Assembly (NCBI GenBank): GCA_036272915.1 | Contig: DATAXV010000127.1 | Coordinates: 1-38,608, forward strand | Direction: 5' to 3' | Origin: DATAXV01 sp036272915 | Lineage (GTDB): Bacteria > Chloroflexota > Dormibacteria > Dormibacterales > Dormibacteraceae | Length of the DNA: 38,608 nucleotides | Shown here: positions 22,315 to 29,669 of the stretch, piece by piece | How positions within the stretch are numbered: the stretch's first letter is position 1 | How the letters are laid out: the number at the start of each line of letters is the position of its first letter | Translations under genes and position numbers: made by a program | Notes under the pieces: model-generated | What the model was told of the DNA's origin: nothing | The model's input: the letters and a program-made list of their open reading frames with translations, nothing else | Databases searched by the model: none

Positions 22315-22749
22315 TCAGTCGGTGAGCCGGCGCAGGATCTCCAGCAACTGACGGCACTGCAGCCTGTCGAGGCCGCGGAGGGCGGGATGCTCGACGCCCA
22401 TCCGCTCCTCCAGGTGTGCCCGCTGGGCGACTCCCGCGGGCGTCAGCTCGACGCCCTTGACGCGTCGGTCCTCGGTGCCGTGACGCCGGACCAGGCCCCG
22501 TGCCTCGAGCCGGGCGACGACCACGGTCACGTTGGAGGGATTGGCATGGGTGCTCGCCGCCAGCTGCCGCATGGTCAGGCTCTCCCCCGGTCGGAGGGCG
22601 GCCAGCGCCTTCGCCTCCGGGCCGGACAGGCCAAACTCGGCGACGCGGGCGCCGTAGTGCTCCCAGATCCGGCCCACCAGGCCCCACGTCCGGGCCACGA
22701 TCTCCTGGTCGACCTCGCTCTCGACCGGGGGCTCCTCGGCAGTGCTCAC
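22315..22749 (-). CDS. MarR family transcriptional regulator
   Basis: 144 residues from GTG 22749; the longer reading frame to 22968 runs into the neighbouring LLM gene and is not needed. The winged helix is LSGPEAKALAALRPGESLTM followed by RQLAASTHANPSNVTVVVARLEARGLVRR, with the wing HGTEDRRVKGVELTPAG. MarR proteins bind palindromes as dimers and release on binding small aromatic or lipophilic ligands. It is divergent from the second LLM gene and a 7+7 bp inverted repeat lies between, covering that gene's promoter. It therefore probably controls both itself and that enzyme; its tail also converges with the first LLM gene. Confidence 0.93.
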   Translation of the reverse strand: MSTAEEPPVESEVDQEIVARTWGLVGRIWEHYGARVAEFGLSGPEAKALAALRPGESLTMRQLAASTHANPSNVTVVVARLEARGLVRRHGTEDRRVKGVELTPAGVAQRAHLEERMGVEHPALRGLDRLQCRQLLEILRRLTD

Positions 22750-22768
22750 GCTGGCTGCCAGCTTACAC

Positions 22769-22794
22769 GGAGATATCTGGACATCCCTATCTCC
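22769..22794. promoter_or_regulatory. MarR operator: GGAGATA / TATCTCC inverted repeat
   Basis: GGAGATA (22769-22775) and TATCTCC (22788-22794) form a perfect inverted repeat with a 12-base spacer that begins inside an AGATATCT palindrome. On the plus strand it overlaps a -35-like TGGACA (22778-22783), and a good -10 box TATAGT (22799-22804) follows, although the 15-base spacing is short. Occupancy would block the promoter of the LLM gene at 22847. Confidence 0.65.
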
Positions 22795-22846
22795 ATGATA
22801 TAGTGCTACCGCATCACCATTTCTGCCGGAAACAGGGAGACGCTTC

Positions 22847-23719
22847 ATGCGCATAGGCATCACCGTCGCCGACTTCACCTGGCCCCAGGGTGCGGCCGGC
22901 ATCGGTCCGACACTGGCCGAGATCGCCAGGACCGCCGATGAGGGCGGCTTCGCCTCGATCTGGGTCATGGACCACTTCTTCCAGATCCCGATGAACGGCC
23001 CCGTCGAGCACGAGATGCTCGAGGCCTACACCACGCTCGGCTTCCTGGCCGGCGTCACCTTCCGGATCCGGCTCGGGACCCTGGTCACGGGCGTGATCTA
23101 CCGCCATCCGGGGCTCCTGGCCAAGACCGTGACGACGCTCGACGTGCTCTCCCAGGGCCGTGCCTGGCTCGGCATCGGCGCCGCCTGGAACGAGGTCGAG
23201 AGCCGAAGCCTGGGCGTCCCCTTCCCTCGCATCGCCGTCCGCTTCGAGCAGCTCGAGGAGACGCTGAGGATCTGCGAGCAGATGTGGAAGGGCGACGAGA
23301 CCCCGATTCAGGGGAAGCATTTCCAGCTGGAGCGGCCGCTCAACTCGCCCCAGGCGCTGACCCGGCCCCACCCGCCGATCCTGATCGGCGGTGGCGGCGA
23401 GCGCAAGACCCTGCGCCTGGTCGCCCGCCACGCCGACGCCTGCAACCTCTTCCCCTCGCCCGAGCTGCCCCACAAGCTGGACGTGCTCCGCCGCCACTGC
23501 GAGACCGAGGGCCGGGACTACGACGCGATCGAGAAGACGGCGGCCTACTTCATCGACGTCGGCGAGCACGGCGAGAAGGTCGACGAGGTCATCGCCGGCC
23601 TGCGCTGGCTGGCGGGCATGGGCATCCAGACCGCGATCGCCGGGATCAAGGATGCCTGGCGGATCGAGCCGGTGCGGATCGTCGCCGAGAAGGTGCTGCC
23701 CGCGGTCGCCGACCTCTGA
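22847..23719 (+). CDS. LLM class (luciferase-like) F420-dependent oxidoreductase
   Basis: 290 residues from ATG 22847, preceded by AGGGAGA. TIM-barrel features are MRIGITVADFTWPQGAAGIG, FASIWVMDHFFQIPMNGP near 37, FRIRLGTLVTGVIYRHPGLLAKTVTTLDVLSQGRAWLGIGAAWNE, split across about 66-112, and HPPILIGGGGERKTLRLVAR near 180. It matches the TIGR03560-like group of F420-dependent oxidoreductases. Hydride transfer with F420 on an unknown small molecule is expected. It has its own promoter (TATAGT -10) overlapped by the MarR operator, so it is probably induced by a ligand of that regulator. Confidence 0.94.
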   Translation: MRIGITVADFTWPQGAAGIGPTLAEIARTADEGGFASIWVMDHFFQIPMNGPVEHEMLEAYTTLGFLAGVTFRIRLGTLVTGVIYRHPGLLAKTVTTLDVLSQGRAWLGIGAAWNEVESRSLGVPFPRIAVRFEQLEETLRICEQMWKGDETPIQGKHFQLERPLNSPQALTRPHPPILIGGGGERKTLRLVARHADACNLFPSPELPHKLDVLRRHCETEGRDYDAIEKTAAYFIDVGEHGEKVDEVIAGLRWLAGMGIQTAIAGIKDAWRIEPVRIVAEKVLPAVADL

Positions 23720-23772
23720 TCCCCGACGGACCGGCGCGGGCGACCGTCCGCGCCGTGTCCGCCGCCGCCCTG

Positions 23773-23778
23773 TACGCT
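23773..23778 (+). promoter_or_regulatory. -10 box (TACGCT) of the 23787 gene
   Basis: TACGCT ends 8 bases before the ATG at 23787, with no ribosome-binding site, matching the leaderless layout seen elsewhere in the window. Confidence 0.35.
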
Positions 23779-23786
23779 CTCCGCCG

Positions 23787-24305
23787 ATGGCCGCAGTTCA
23801 GCTTGACCCGGGCCAGGGCGGCGAGGAGCACGATCCGCTGGCCCGGCCACTCACCGAGCTGGGGCTGGAGCTGCGCGGCTGCGTGCAGCCGGACGGGTGG
23901 CGCGCCGCCGACCGGACCGAGCGGATCCGGCAGGCGGGCAGAGCCCACGGCGCGATCTGCCACCGGCTCGCGCTGCCGGTGACCGAGCTGACCTTCGAGC
24001 ACGGCCGCGTCACCGGCCTCGCCTGGCACGACCAGATGACCGAGCGCGTGATCGGCAGCATGCTCCTGGTCAACGACCCCGACCCCAGCCCCGTGATCCG
24101 GGCGCTGGTCAGGGAGAACTGGTTCCGGGCCAGGGGCAGGATGCTGCGCAACCGGCGCTGGCTTCGGGAGGGTCCGCTCGCAGTCCTCCGCCGGGCCGGC
24201 TCCTCTCGCCGGGAGACGCGAAGGCCTGCGGTCGACGTCCGCCGGCTCCCCGCGGACGAGGCCGCCGAGCGCGTCCTGGCCGCCTTCCGAGGAGCCGACG
24301 CCTGA
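23787..24305 (+). CDS. Unrecognised 172-residue cytoplasmic protein
   Basis: 172 residues from ATG 23787. The central part (LALPVTELTFEHGRVTGLAW, then HDQMTERVIGSMLLVNDPDP) looks like an alternating beta/alpha domain, and the C-terminal third is Arg-rich (ENWFRARGRMLRNRRWLREG). No signal peptide or membrane helix is found. Codon use is the strong G/C-ending kind of its neighbours, supporting real coding. I do not recognise the family. It lies 67 bases after the LLM gene and 53 before the next unrecognised gene, all on the plus strand. Confidence 0.65.
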   Translation: MAAVQLDPGQGGEEHDPLARPLTELGLELRGCVQPDGWRAADRTERIRQAGRAHGAICHRLALPVTELTFEHGRVTGLAWHDQMTERVIGSMLLVNDPDPSPVIRALVRENWFRARGRMLRNRRWLREGPLAVLRRAGSSRRETRRPAVDVRRLPADEAAERVLAAFRGADA

Positions 24306-24358
24306 GCGCCGGGACGCCGGCATGATCTAGGCTACCGATCTGGGAGGAATCGGCAGTC

Positions 24359-24946
24359 GTGGTTGCAAAAGCACATCCGTGGATCTCGCGGGCGGTGTCG
24401 GCCGGATGGAAGACGAGGCTGGACAGGCTGGGCAGGGATGTATGCATCGGCATCGCCGCCGCCGCGACGGAGCGGGTGCTACCTCTCTTCTCCAACTGGG
24501 CGGCCGACGTCGACCCCGCCCTCACCGGCGCCTCCAGGGAGGCGCTGGACGCGGTCTGGAGGGTGCTCCAGGGCGTCGGTGAGCCGGCCGACTTCCGCCG
24601 CATCGGGGAGCGCCTGGGCTCGCACCTCCCGGCCGCCGAGGAGGGCCGGCCGGGGGTGGCCGCGGCCAGGGCCTCGCTGATGGACGCCCTCGCCGCGGCG
24701 ACCAACAGTGCTCATCACGAGCACGTCGGCGAGGCGCTCTGGTCGTCCTTCGAGTCGGCCACCGCCTGGGTGCGGACGGCGTCAGCCGACGGCGAGGAAC
24801 TGGAGCGCGCGGAGGACGCGGCGGCCGAGGCTGAGCTCGACTTCCAGGAGCATCTGATCGCCGTCTCCGAGCTGCAGGGTCCGCTCACCAGGGCTCAGGC
24901 GATGGAGCTGAGCCGGCTCCACCCGCCCCGCCCCTCGCACACCTGA
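24359..24946 (+). CDS. Unrecognised 195-residue helical protein
   Basis: 195 residues from GTG 24359, with GGGAGGAA about ten bases upstream. It is predicted to be almost wholly alpha-helical: RLGRDVCIGIAAAATERVLP, ALDAVWRVLQGVG, AAARASLMDALAAAT and a final charged helix with EELERAEDAAAEAELDFQEH. No membrane segment or catalytic motif is evident. G/C-ending codons support coding. It converges with the small membrane-protein gene, leaving ten bases between stops. No function can be assigned. Confidence 0.7.
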   Translation: MVAKAHPWISRAVSAGWKTRLDRLGRDVCIGIAAAATERVLPLFSNWAADVDPALTGASREALDAVWRVLQGVGEPADFRRIGERLGSHLPAAEEGRPGVAAARASLMDALAAATNSAHHEHVGEALWSSFESATAWVRTASADGEELERAEDAAAEAELDFQEHLIAVSELQGPLTRAQAMELSRLHPPRPSHT

Positions 24947-24956
24947 TCCCTGCCGG

Positions 24957-25346
24957 TCAGGTTTCCTGGGGAGGCCTGAAGAGCCGGCGGGCGGCGACCC
25001 CCAGCCAGGCCCCGACCAGGGCCAGGAGCATCCCGATGAGCAGGGTGAGAATGAGGGCGACGGCGCCGCTCGCGGCCGGCGGCGCGCCCAGCACCGCCCC
25101 GACCACGGCCGCGGCGCCGCCGACCGGCGCGCTGAGGGCCAGGACCAGCAGCGGCGCCCCCCAGCCGACCAGACCGCTGGCGGCGGCGAGCGGCAGGAGC
25201 CACCACCGGCCCAGCCACAGGCCGAGGGCCGCGCCGAGGGGGAGGGCCGCCCACCAGAGGCCGTGACCGAGCAGGAACGCGGTCAGGGCGGCGGCGACGG
25301 CGGCACCGATCAGGACGGCCGCGGGAGGAGGGAGCTGGTCGTTCAC
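24957..25346 (-). CDS. Small multi-pass membrane protein
   Basis: 129 residues with four hydrophobic stretches: VLIGAAVAAALTAFLLGHGL, WLLPLAAASGLVGWGAPLLV, GGAAAVVGAVLGAPPA and ALILTLLIGMLLALVGAWLG. It is Ala/Leu/Gly-rich with Trp pairs and no recognised motif. Its ATG overlaps the stop of the penicillin-acylase-like gene by four bases (ATGA), so it is translated with it. It may be a membrane partner or simply a co-transcribed hypothetical protein. Confidence 0.75.
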   Translation of the reverse strand: MNDQLPPPAAVLIGAAVAAALTAFLLGHGLWWAALPLGAALGLWLGRWWLLPLAAASGLVGWGAPLLVLALSAPVGGAAAVVGAVLGAPPAASGAVALILTLLIGMLLALVGAWLGVAARRLFRPPQET

Positions 25347-27781
25347 GGGACCAGCTGCCAGGTCACCGACCCGGGCTGCCGCTGGGCCGAGCCGGCCCAG
25401 CGCATCGGCCGCAGCCGGCCATCGAACCAGTCCCCGACCTGGTCGTCGTAGTCCGACGACGCCGGGTTCTCCGACTGCCCGCCGGGGTAGATGCCGTAGC
25501 TCTGTCCGGTCGACCAGTCGACCACGATCCGCCAGCTCGGGCCGTGCTCACTGACCGCGCCGGGGGCGGCAAGCGGTGAATCCGCGTCGCCGGGGCTGGA
25601 AACCGGGCCATAGCCGAGGGCGCTCAGGCCGAGCAGCGAGGGGATGAGCCGGCTGTGGACGCGGCCGTACTTCCAGGTCCGGGGCGCGCCCCCCAGCTTC
25701 GTGGAGAGCTGGCTCACCGCCTTTTGGAAGGCGTCGACCATCGCCTGCGGCGCCGTCCGGTGAGCGCCGCCGGGCGGGGTGAAGGCGGGGTTGCCGGGGT
25801 CGTGCAGCGTCCAGCTCTCGAGGTCCTCGGTGAGGGGATCCGAAACCTGGTCGATCGAGGGCTTGACGTCCCGCGACCGCCACCAGGGCTGGAAGACGGT
25901 GCTCACGTACTGGTTGACGAAGGTGCTCCAGATCGCCGCTGCGGGCGAGGCCGTCGTCATCTCCCCGTCCCAGCTCGCCATCAGGCCGCGGGCGGCGGCG
26001 GCGTCGCCCTGCATCGGCGCCGCGGCCAGGGCCGAGCGGAGGCTGGGCAGGAGCCGCACGGCGAGACCGTCGCGCGCGTCCATCTGGATCCGCTCCATCC
26101 CCGCCACCGTCAGCGGGCCCGCCTGCTGGATCTGCGAGGTGATCTCGCCGGCGCGGTAGCCGGGGTCGAAGGTGCCCAGCGTGGAGCCGATGTCGTAGGG
26201 GTAGGCGGGGCCGACCGGCCGCTGGTTGGCGGAGACGACCATGTGGTCGGGGGGGTCGTAGACGCGAGGCACCTGCGAGAAGGGGATCCTGCCGATGACG
26301 TCCGCGCTGCCGTCGCCGGGAAGCGGGTAGGCGGGGTTGCCGGAGGCCACGATCGGATAGTCGCCGGGGGCGATGATGCCGATGTTGCCCTGATCGTCGG
26401 CGTAGACCCAGTTCTGGATCGGCCCGACCCAGGTCCGGAGCGCGGCGGTGAAGCTGCTCCAGTCGCCGGCCCGCATCACGGCCAGGATGTCGCCGAAGGT
26501 CTGCGGCGCCGGCGAGTCGGCGACCCAGTCCACGGCCAGGGTCTCCCCCTGCTGGGTCAGCACCGGGCCCTGGGCGCTGAGGCGCACCGTGTAGCTCTTC
26601 GCCGCCTGCCCCTTGACCGGTATGTCGTAGTGGAGCAGGCGGAACTGGTGCCAGGCCCCCTTCCACTCGTACTCGCCGGGATGGCCGGGGTCGGTCTGGT
26701 CCCGGTAGTAGACGGTGGCCTGCGCCTCGGTGTCGGTCGCCCCCCAGCTGATGTCGCGGTTGCGTCCGATCAGGACCAGTGGCGCACCGGGCAGGCCCAC
26801 CCCGGCGACGTGGTAGTCCGGCGACTCCAGGTCGACCTGATACCAGATCGAGGGCAGGCTCAGGGCGAGGTGGGGGTCGTTGGCCATCAGCGCCTTGCCG
26901 TCGGCCGCCCTGGGACCGTTGACGGCCCAGTTGTTGCTCGCCCCGAGGGCGCCGTCGAGGCCGATCCCGTCGAGCTTGGTCAGCGCCTGCGAGAGCGCGG
27001 TCTCGGCGTCGGCCACGGGCTCGGCCAGCGTCCGCGTCGTGTAGGGCCCGGGATCGTAGGGCACCTGCGCGTTGGGCGGCAGTTGCGGGAACCAGGACTG
27101 GGTCAGCGCGGAGCCGAGGCTGTTCTGGAGCAGCGCCGCCTGCAGCGGTCCCTCCTGGTAGGCGAGGTCCTCGGCGAGGAGGCCGCGGAGGACCAGGCTG
27201 TCGACCGGCTGCCAGGCCGCGGGGCGGTAGCCGAGGAGGCTGAAGCCGAGGGGCAGCGTGCCATCGGCCTCGTCGTCGCTGATGCGGTCGTTGACGCCCT
27301 CGGTGAAGTACTGGACGGCGAGCCGGGCCGAGCTGTCCGGCGCCATCTCCCGCCACTCCTGCTGGGCCGTCCGGAGCAGCCCCAGGGAGAGGTTGAGCTC
27401 GTCGCTGCCCAGCTCGGAGGGTCCCAGAATCTGGCTCAGCCCGCCCTCGGCCGAGCGCCGGAAGAGATCCATCTCGAAGAGCCGGTCCCTGGCCTCGAGG
27501 TAGCCCATGGCGATGAACATGTCCTCGTCGGTCCTGGCCTGGATGTGGGGGACGCCCTCGGCGTCGATGGTCACCTGGACCGGCATCTCCAGGCCCCAGA
27601 TGCGGAGTGTCTCCGACGTGGTCACCGCTCCCCTGGCCATGTCCCAGACGCCCTGGCCGGCGGCGAAGGTCGGCCCCGGCGCCGGCAGCGGCCCGACACC
27701 CGCCGCGCATCCGTAGAGAAGGGCCGCCGTCACCACGAGGGCGGCGAGGAACGAGGCGAGACGGGGGAGGAGTCGGCGCAC
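25343..27781 (-). CDS. Penicillin acylase family protein (Ntn hydrolase), predicted lipoprotein
   Basis: 812 residues from GTG 27781, chosen because a TAGTCT box ends 7 bases upstream and the signal peptide then starts properly with VRRLLPRLASFLAALVVTAA and a lipobox LLYGC (Cys25). An ATG at 27832 would add 17 residues. The alpha chain contains VPHIQARTDEDMFIAMGYLE and ARDRLFEMDLFRR; the autocatalytic beta-chain start is GASNNWAVNG with nucleophile Ser282, followed by MANDPHLAL. The family hydrolyses amide bonds of penicillins, acyl-homoserine lactones or other N-acyl compounds after self-cleavage, outside the membrane. Substrate unknown. It is co-translated with a small membrane protein. Confidence 0.94.
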   Translation of the reverse strand: MRRLLPRLASFLAALVVTAALLYGCAAGVGPLPAPGPTFAAGQGVWDMARGAVTTSETLRIWGLEMPVQVTIDAEGVPHIQARTDEDMFIAMGYLEARDRLFEMDLFRRSAEGGLSQILGPSELGSDELNLSLGLLRTAQQEWREMAPDSSARLAVQYFTEGVNDRISDDEADGTLPLGFSLLGYRPAAWQPVDSLVLRGLLAEDLAYQEGPLQAALLQNSLGSALTQSWFPQLPPNAQVPYDPGPYTTRTLAEPVADAETALSQALTKLDGIGLDGALGASNNWAVNGPRAADGKALMANDPHLALSLPSIWYQVDLESPDYHVAGVGLPGAPLVLIGRNRDISWGATDTEAQATVYYRDQTDPGHPGEYEWKGAWHQFRLLHYDIPVKGQAAKSYTVRLSAQGPVLTQQGETLAVDWVADSPAPQTFGDILAVMRAGDWSSFTAALRTWVGPIQNWVYADDQGNIGIIAPGDYPIVASGNPAYPLPGDGSADVIGRIPFSQVPRVYDPPDHMVVSANQRPVGPAYPYDIGSTLGTFDPGYRAGEITSQIQQAGPLTVAGMERIQMDARDGLAVRLLPSLRSALAAAPMQGDAAAARGLMASWDGEMTTASPAAAIWSTFVNQYVSTVFQPWWRSRDVKPSIDQVSDPLTEDLESWTLHDPGNPAFTPPGGAHRTAPQAMVDAFQKAVSQLSTKLGGAPRTWKYGRVHSRLIPSLLGLSALGYGPVSSPGDADSPLAAPGAVSEHGPSWRIVVDWSTGQSYGIYPGGQSENPASSDYDDQVGDWFDGRLRPMRWAGSAQRQPGSVTWQLVP

Positions 27782-27788
27782 CGCGGCA

Positions 27789-27794
27789 AGACTA
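27789..27794 (-). promoter_or_regulatory. -10 box (TAGTCT) of the penicillin-acylase-like gene
   Basis: Minus-strand TAGTCT lies 7 bases before GTG 27781 and within the longer reading frame, which argues for the shorter, leaderless start. Confidence 0.4.
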
Positions 27795-27861
27795 TCCCCA
27801 CCGACGCCGCCGTCGCGGCCCCACTCCGGCATGGACGGACGAAAGCCGCGGGTGCGTCAGG

Positions 27862-27888
27862 ACGTGCCGGGGATCGGCGACGGCACGT
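27862..27888 (-). terminator. Possible hairpin terminator after the PAP2 gene
   Basis: ACGTGCCG (27862-27869) pairs perfectly with CGGCACGT (27881-27888) across an 11-base loop, 54 bases beyond the stop of the PAP2 gene on the minus strand. No U-run follows, so this is tentative. Confidence 0.35.
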
Positions 27889-27942
27889 GGCCGGGTCAGC
27901 TCGAGGACGACCTCGCCCGGCCGGTGGTCGGGGCGCCCGTCC

Positions 27943-28914
27943 TCAGCCCCCGCGGGCGTGGGCCGGCACCGGCGCGGTGGCGCCCTCGTGCTCGGAACCG
28001 GGCAGCAGGCGCGGCCAGCGCCGCAGCACCAGCTCCAGGCTCACGACCGTGACCGCGATGTAGGCGAGGCTGGCCAGGGCGTCGACCACGTAGTGCTCGC
28101 CCAGGTAGACGATCGAGAACCAGACGAACGCGCTCCAGGCGAACAGGCCGATCGAGAACCTGCGGTTGAGGCGCCAGGCGTAGATGGCGCACAGCACCGG
28201 GTAGGAGGCGTGAAGCGAGGGGAAGGCGGCGAACTGATTGGGGTTGAGGTGGGAGAAGACGGGCGACACGTAGTAGGACACGCCCCACTTGCGGATGGTC
28301 GCGTCGATGACCTTGTGGACCTCGTGCGGGAACTGGTACCACGGCGGAGCGCTCGGGAAGAAGAGGTAGGTGAGAAAGGCGAGGAAGGAGAGCAGCATCA
28401 GGGCGCTGATGAAGCGCCAGTAGAGCGCACGGCTCCGCATCCAGAAGACGAAGCCGACCAGGAGCGGGATGACGAAGTGGAGGAAGTAGGCGCACATCGT
28501 CGCCCAGTCCAGCGGTGAGATCCGCGTCGTGCTGTAGAGGCGCGACTGGAGCCAGACCGTGGGCAGTGTTCCGTGGAAGAGCGCCAGCTCGAGCCGGCCC
28601 GTGTCCATCGGCCTGAAGCCGGTCTGCGACGCGAACCCGCTCATCGCCTCATAGGCGATGAAGAGGACCAGGAACGGCGCCCAATCCTTGAGGAACTGAA
28701 TGCCCCTTCCCGTCGCCACCGCGATCAGGAGCAGCGCCAGCACCACCCATTCCGGCTCGATCTCGACCCCCCGCCACAGCATCACGCCGAAGACGGCGGC
28801 GAGGTAGACGACGCTGAAGACGAGCAGCATCCGCGGACGCCGGCGGACCAAGCGGCTCAGCCGTGCGGCTGCCGTCGGGCGCAGTGCTGCCTCTGCCGGG
28901 GTGGCCTCCCTCAT
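27943..28914 (-). CDS. PAP2 superfamily membrane phosphatase / inositol-phosphorylceramide-synthase-like
   Basis: 323 residues, with several membrane helices from about residue 29 to 296. The PAP2 acid-phosphatase motifs are FPSLHAS (Ser/His at 233-235) and GEHYVVDALAS (272-282), which supply the two histidines and the aspartate of the active site; the first KxxxxxxRP motif is not obvious, as in the PAP2_3/AUR1-like branch. Such proteins move or cleave phosphate head groups of membrane lipids at the outer face. A TAAACT box stands 12 bases before the ATG. It is divergent from the TetR-MMPL operon. Confidence 0.9.
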   Translation of the reverse strand: MREATPAEAALRPTAAARLSRLVRRRPRMLLVFSVVYLAAVFGVMLWRGVEIEPEWVVLALLLIAVATGRGIQFLKDWAPFLVLFIAYEAMSGFASQTGFRPMDTGRLELALFHGTLPTVWLQSRLYSTTRISPLDWATMCAYFLHFVIPLLVGFVFWMRSRALYWRFISALMLLSFLAFLTYLFFPSAPPWYQFPHEVHKVIDATIRKWGVSYYVSPVFSHLNPNQFAAFPSLHASYPVLCAIYAWRLNRRFSIGLFAWSAFVWFSIVYLGEHYVVDALASLAYIAVTVVSLELVLRRWPRLLPGSEHEGATAPVPAHARGG

Positions 28915-29058
28915 CGGATCCCCGTGAGTTTACTTGCCTTTATCGCTGACTTGATCTGGCGCACCCCGGGACTTTACCGATCCGGCCCCCGCCGTGTCCC
29001 ACCATCACTGGGCGTATCGCCACCGTTCGAGTTCGGACCTGGACTTCCTTCGGCCGTT

Positions 29059-29076
29059 TTTGGTTGAATGACCAAA
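29059..29076. promoter_or_regulatory. TetR operator TTTGGT-N6-ACCAAA at the TetR-MMPL promoter
   Basis: TTTGGT (29059-29064) and ACCAAA (29071-29076) are a perfect inverted repeat with a 6-base spacer, two bases before the TetR ATG. It overlaps a -10-like TTGAAT (29064-29069) that is 18 bases from a -35-like TGGACT (29040-29045). Binding would directly block initiation, and transcription would start at or next to the ATG. Confidence 0.7.
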
Positions 29077-29078
29077 CA

Positions 29079-29669
29079 ATGAGCCGAGACACCAGGCAGC
29101 GGATCGTCGAGGCGGCCCTGCGCAGACTCGAGGTCGACGGCTACGTCGCCACCTCGGTCAAGGACATCGCCGCCGAGGCACAGGTCGCCCAGGGGCTGGT
29201 CCACTACTACTTCAGCACCAAGGAGGACCTGGTCGTGGCGGCGCTGGAGCGCGCCTGCGAGCAGCTGGCCCCGGTCGACACCGACGCCGACCCGGCCACC
29301 TTCATCCGCGAGGCCTTCGCCGGCGCCAGGAGCCTGAACGGCGAGGAGCTCGCCTGCCAGCGTCTGCTGGTCGAGATGGCCGGCCTGGCGCTGCACAACG
29401 AGAGCATCCGCGAGGCGCTGGTCCGACACCTGCGCCGCCAGCGGCACGGCGTCGAGGCCAAGGTCGAAGCCCTCACCGCCGGGCGGCGGGAGATCCCGGC
29501 GGAGCTGGCGCAGTCCGTCGGCGGCGCCATCGACGCCGCCCTCTTCGGCATCTGGACCTTCGCCATGATCGACCCCGAGTTCGACGCCGCCAGGGCGATC
29601 GACGCCCTCGGCGAGCTCACCACCCGGGCCGCGCAGTCGATGCTCGGCCAGACCTCCGAGGTCGGGTAG
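29079..29669 (+). CDS. TetR/AcrR family regulator of the adjacent MMPL exporter
   Basis: 196 residues from ATG 29079; a TTG at 29064 lies inside the operator and is rejected. The helix-turn-helix is RQRIVEAALRRLEVDGYVAT, continuing SVKDIAAEAQVAQGLVHYYFSTKEDLVV (about 6-52). The C-terminal TetR_C domain is helical with a conserved AFAGARSL and LLVEMAGLAL segment. Its stop codon is immediately followed by the ATG of the MMPL gene with no gap, so the two are one operon. The operator over its own promoter implies autorepression of regulator and exporter, relieved by an exported substrate. Confidence 0.95.
   Translation: MSRDTRQRIVEAALRRLEVDGYVATSVKDIAAEAQVAQGLVHYYFSTKEDLVVAALERACEQLAPVDTDADPATFIREAFAGARSLNGEELACQRLLVEMAGLALHNESIREALVRHLRRQRHGVEAKVEALTAGRREIPAELAQSVGGAIDAALFGIWTFAMIDPEFDAARAIDALGELTTRAAQSMLGQTSEVG

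Noticed and set aside
22315..22968. Long 217-residue version of the MarR gene
   Set aside because: It would extend across the operator and into the divergent LLM gene; the GTG at 22749 begins just before the conserved region.
25655..28063. 802-codon plus-strand open frame
   Set aside because: It is the shadow of the penicillin-acylase-like gene on the other strand. Its translation is Gly/Arg/Asp-biased with no domain, while the minus strand gives a complete Ntn hydrolase.
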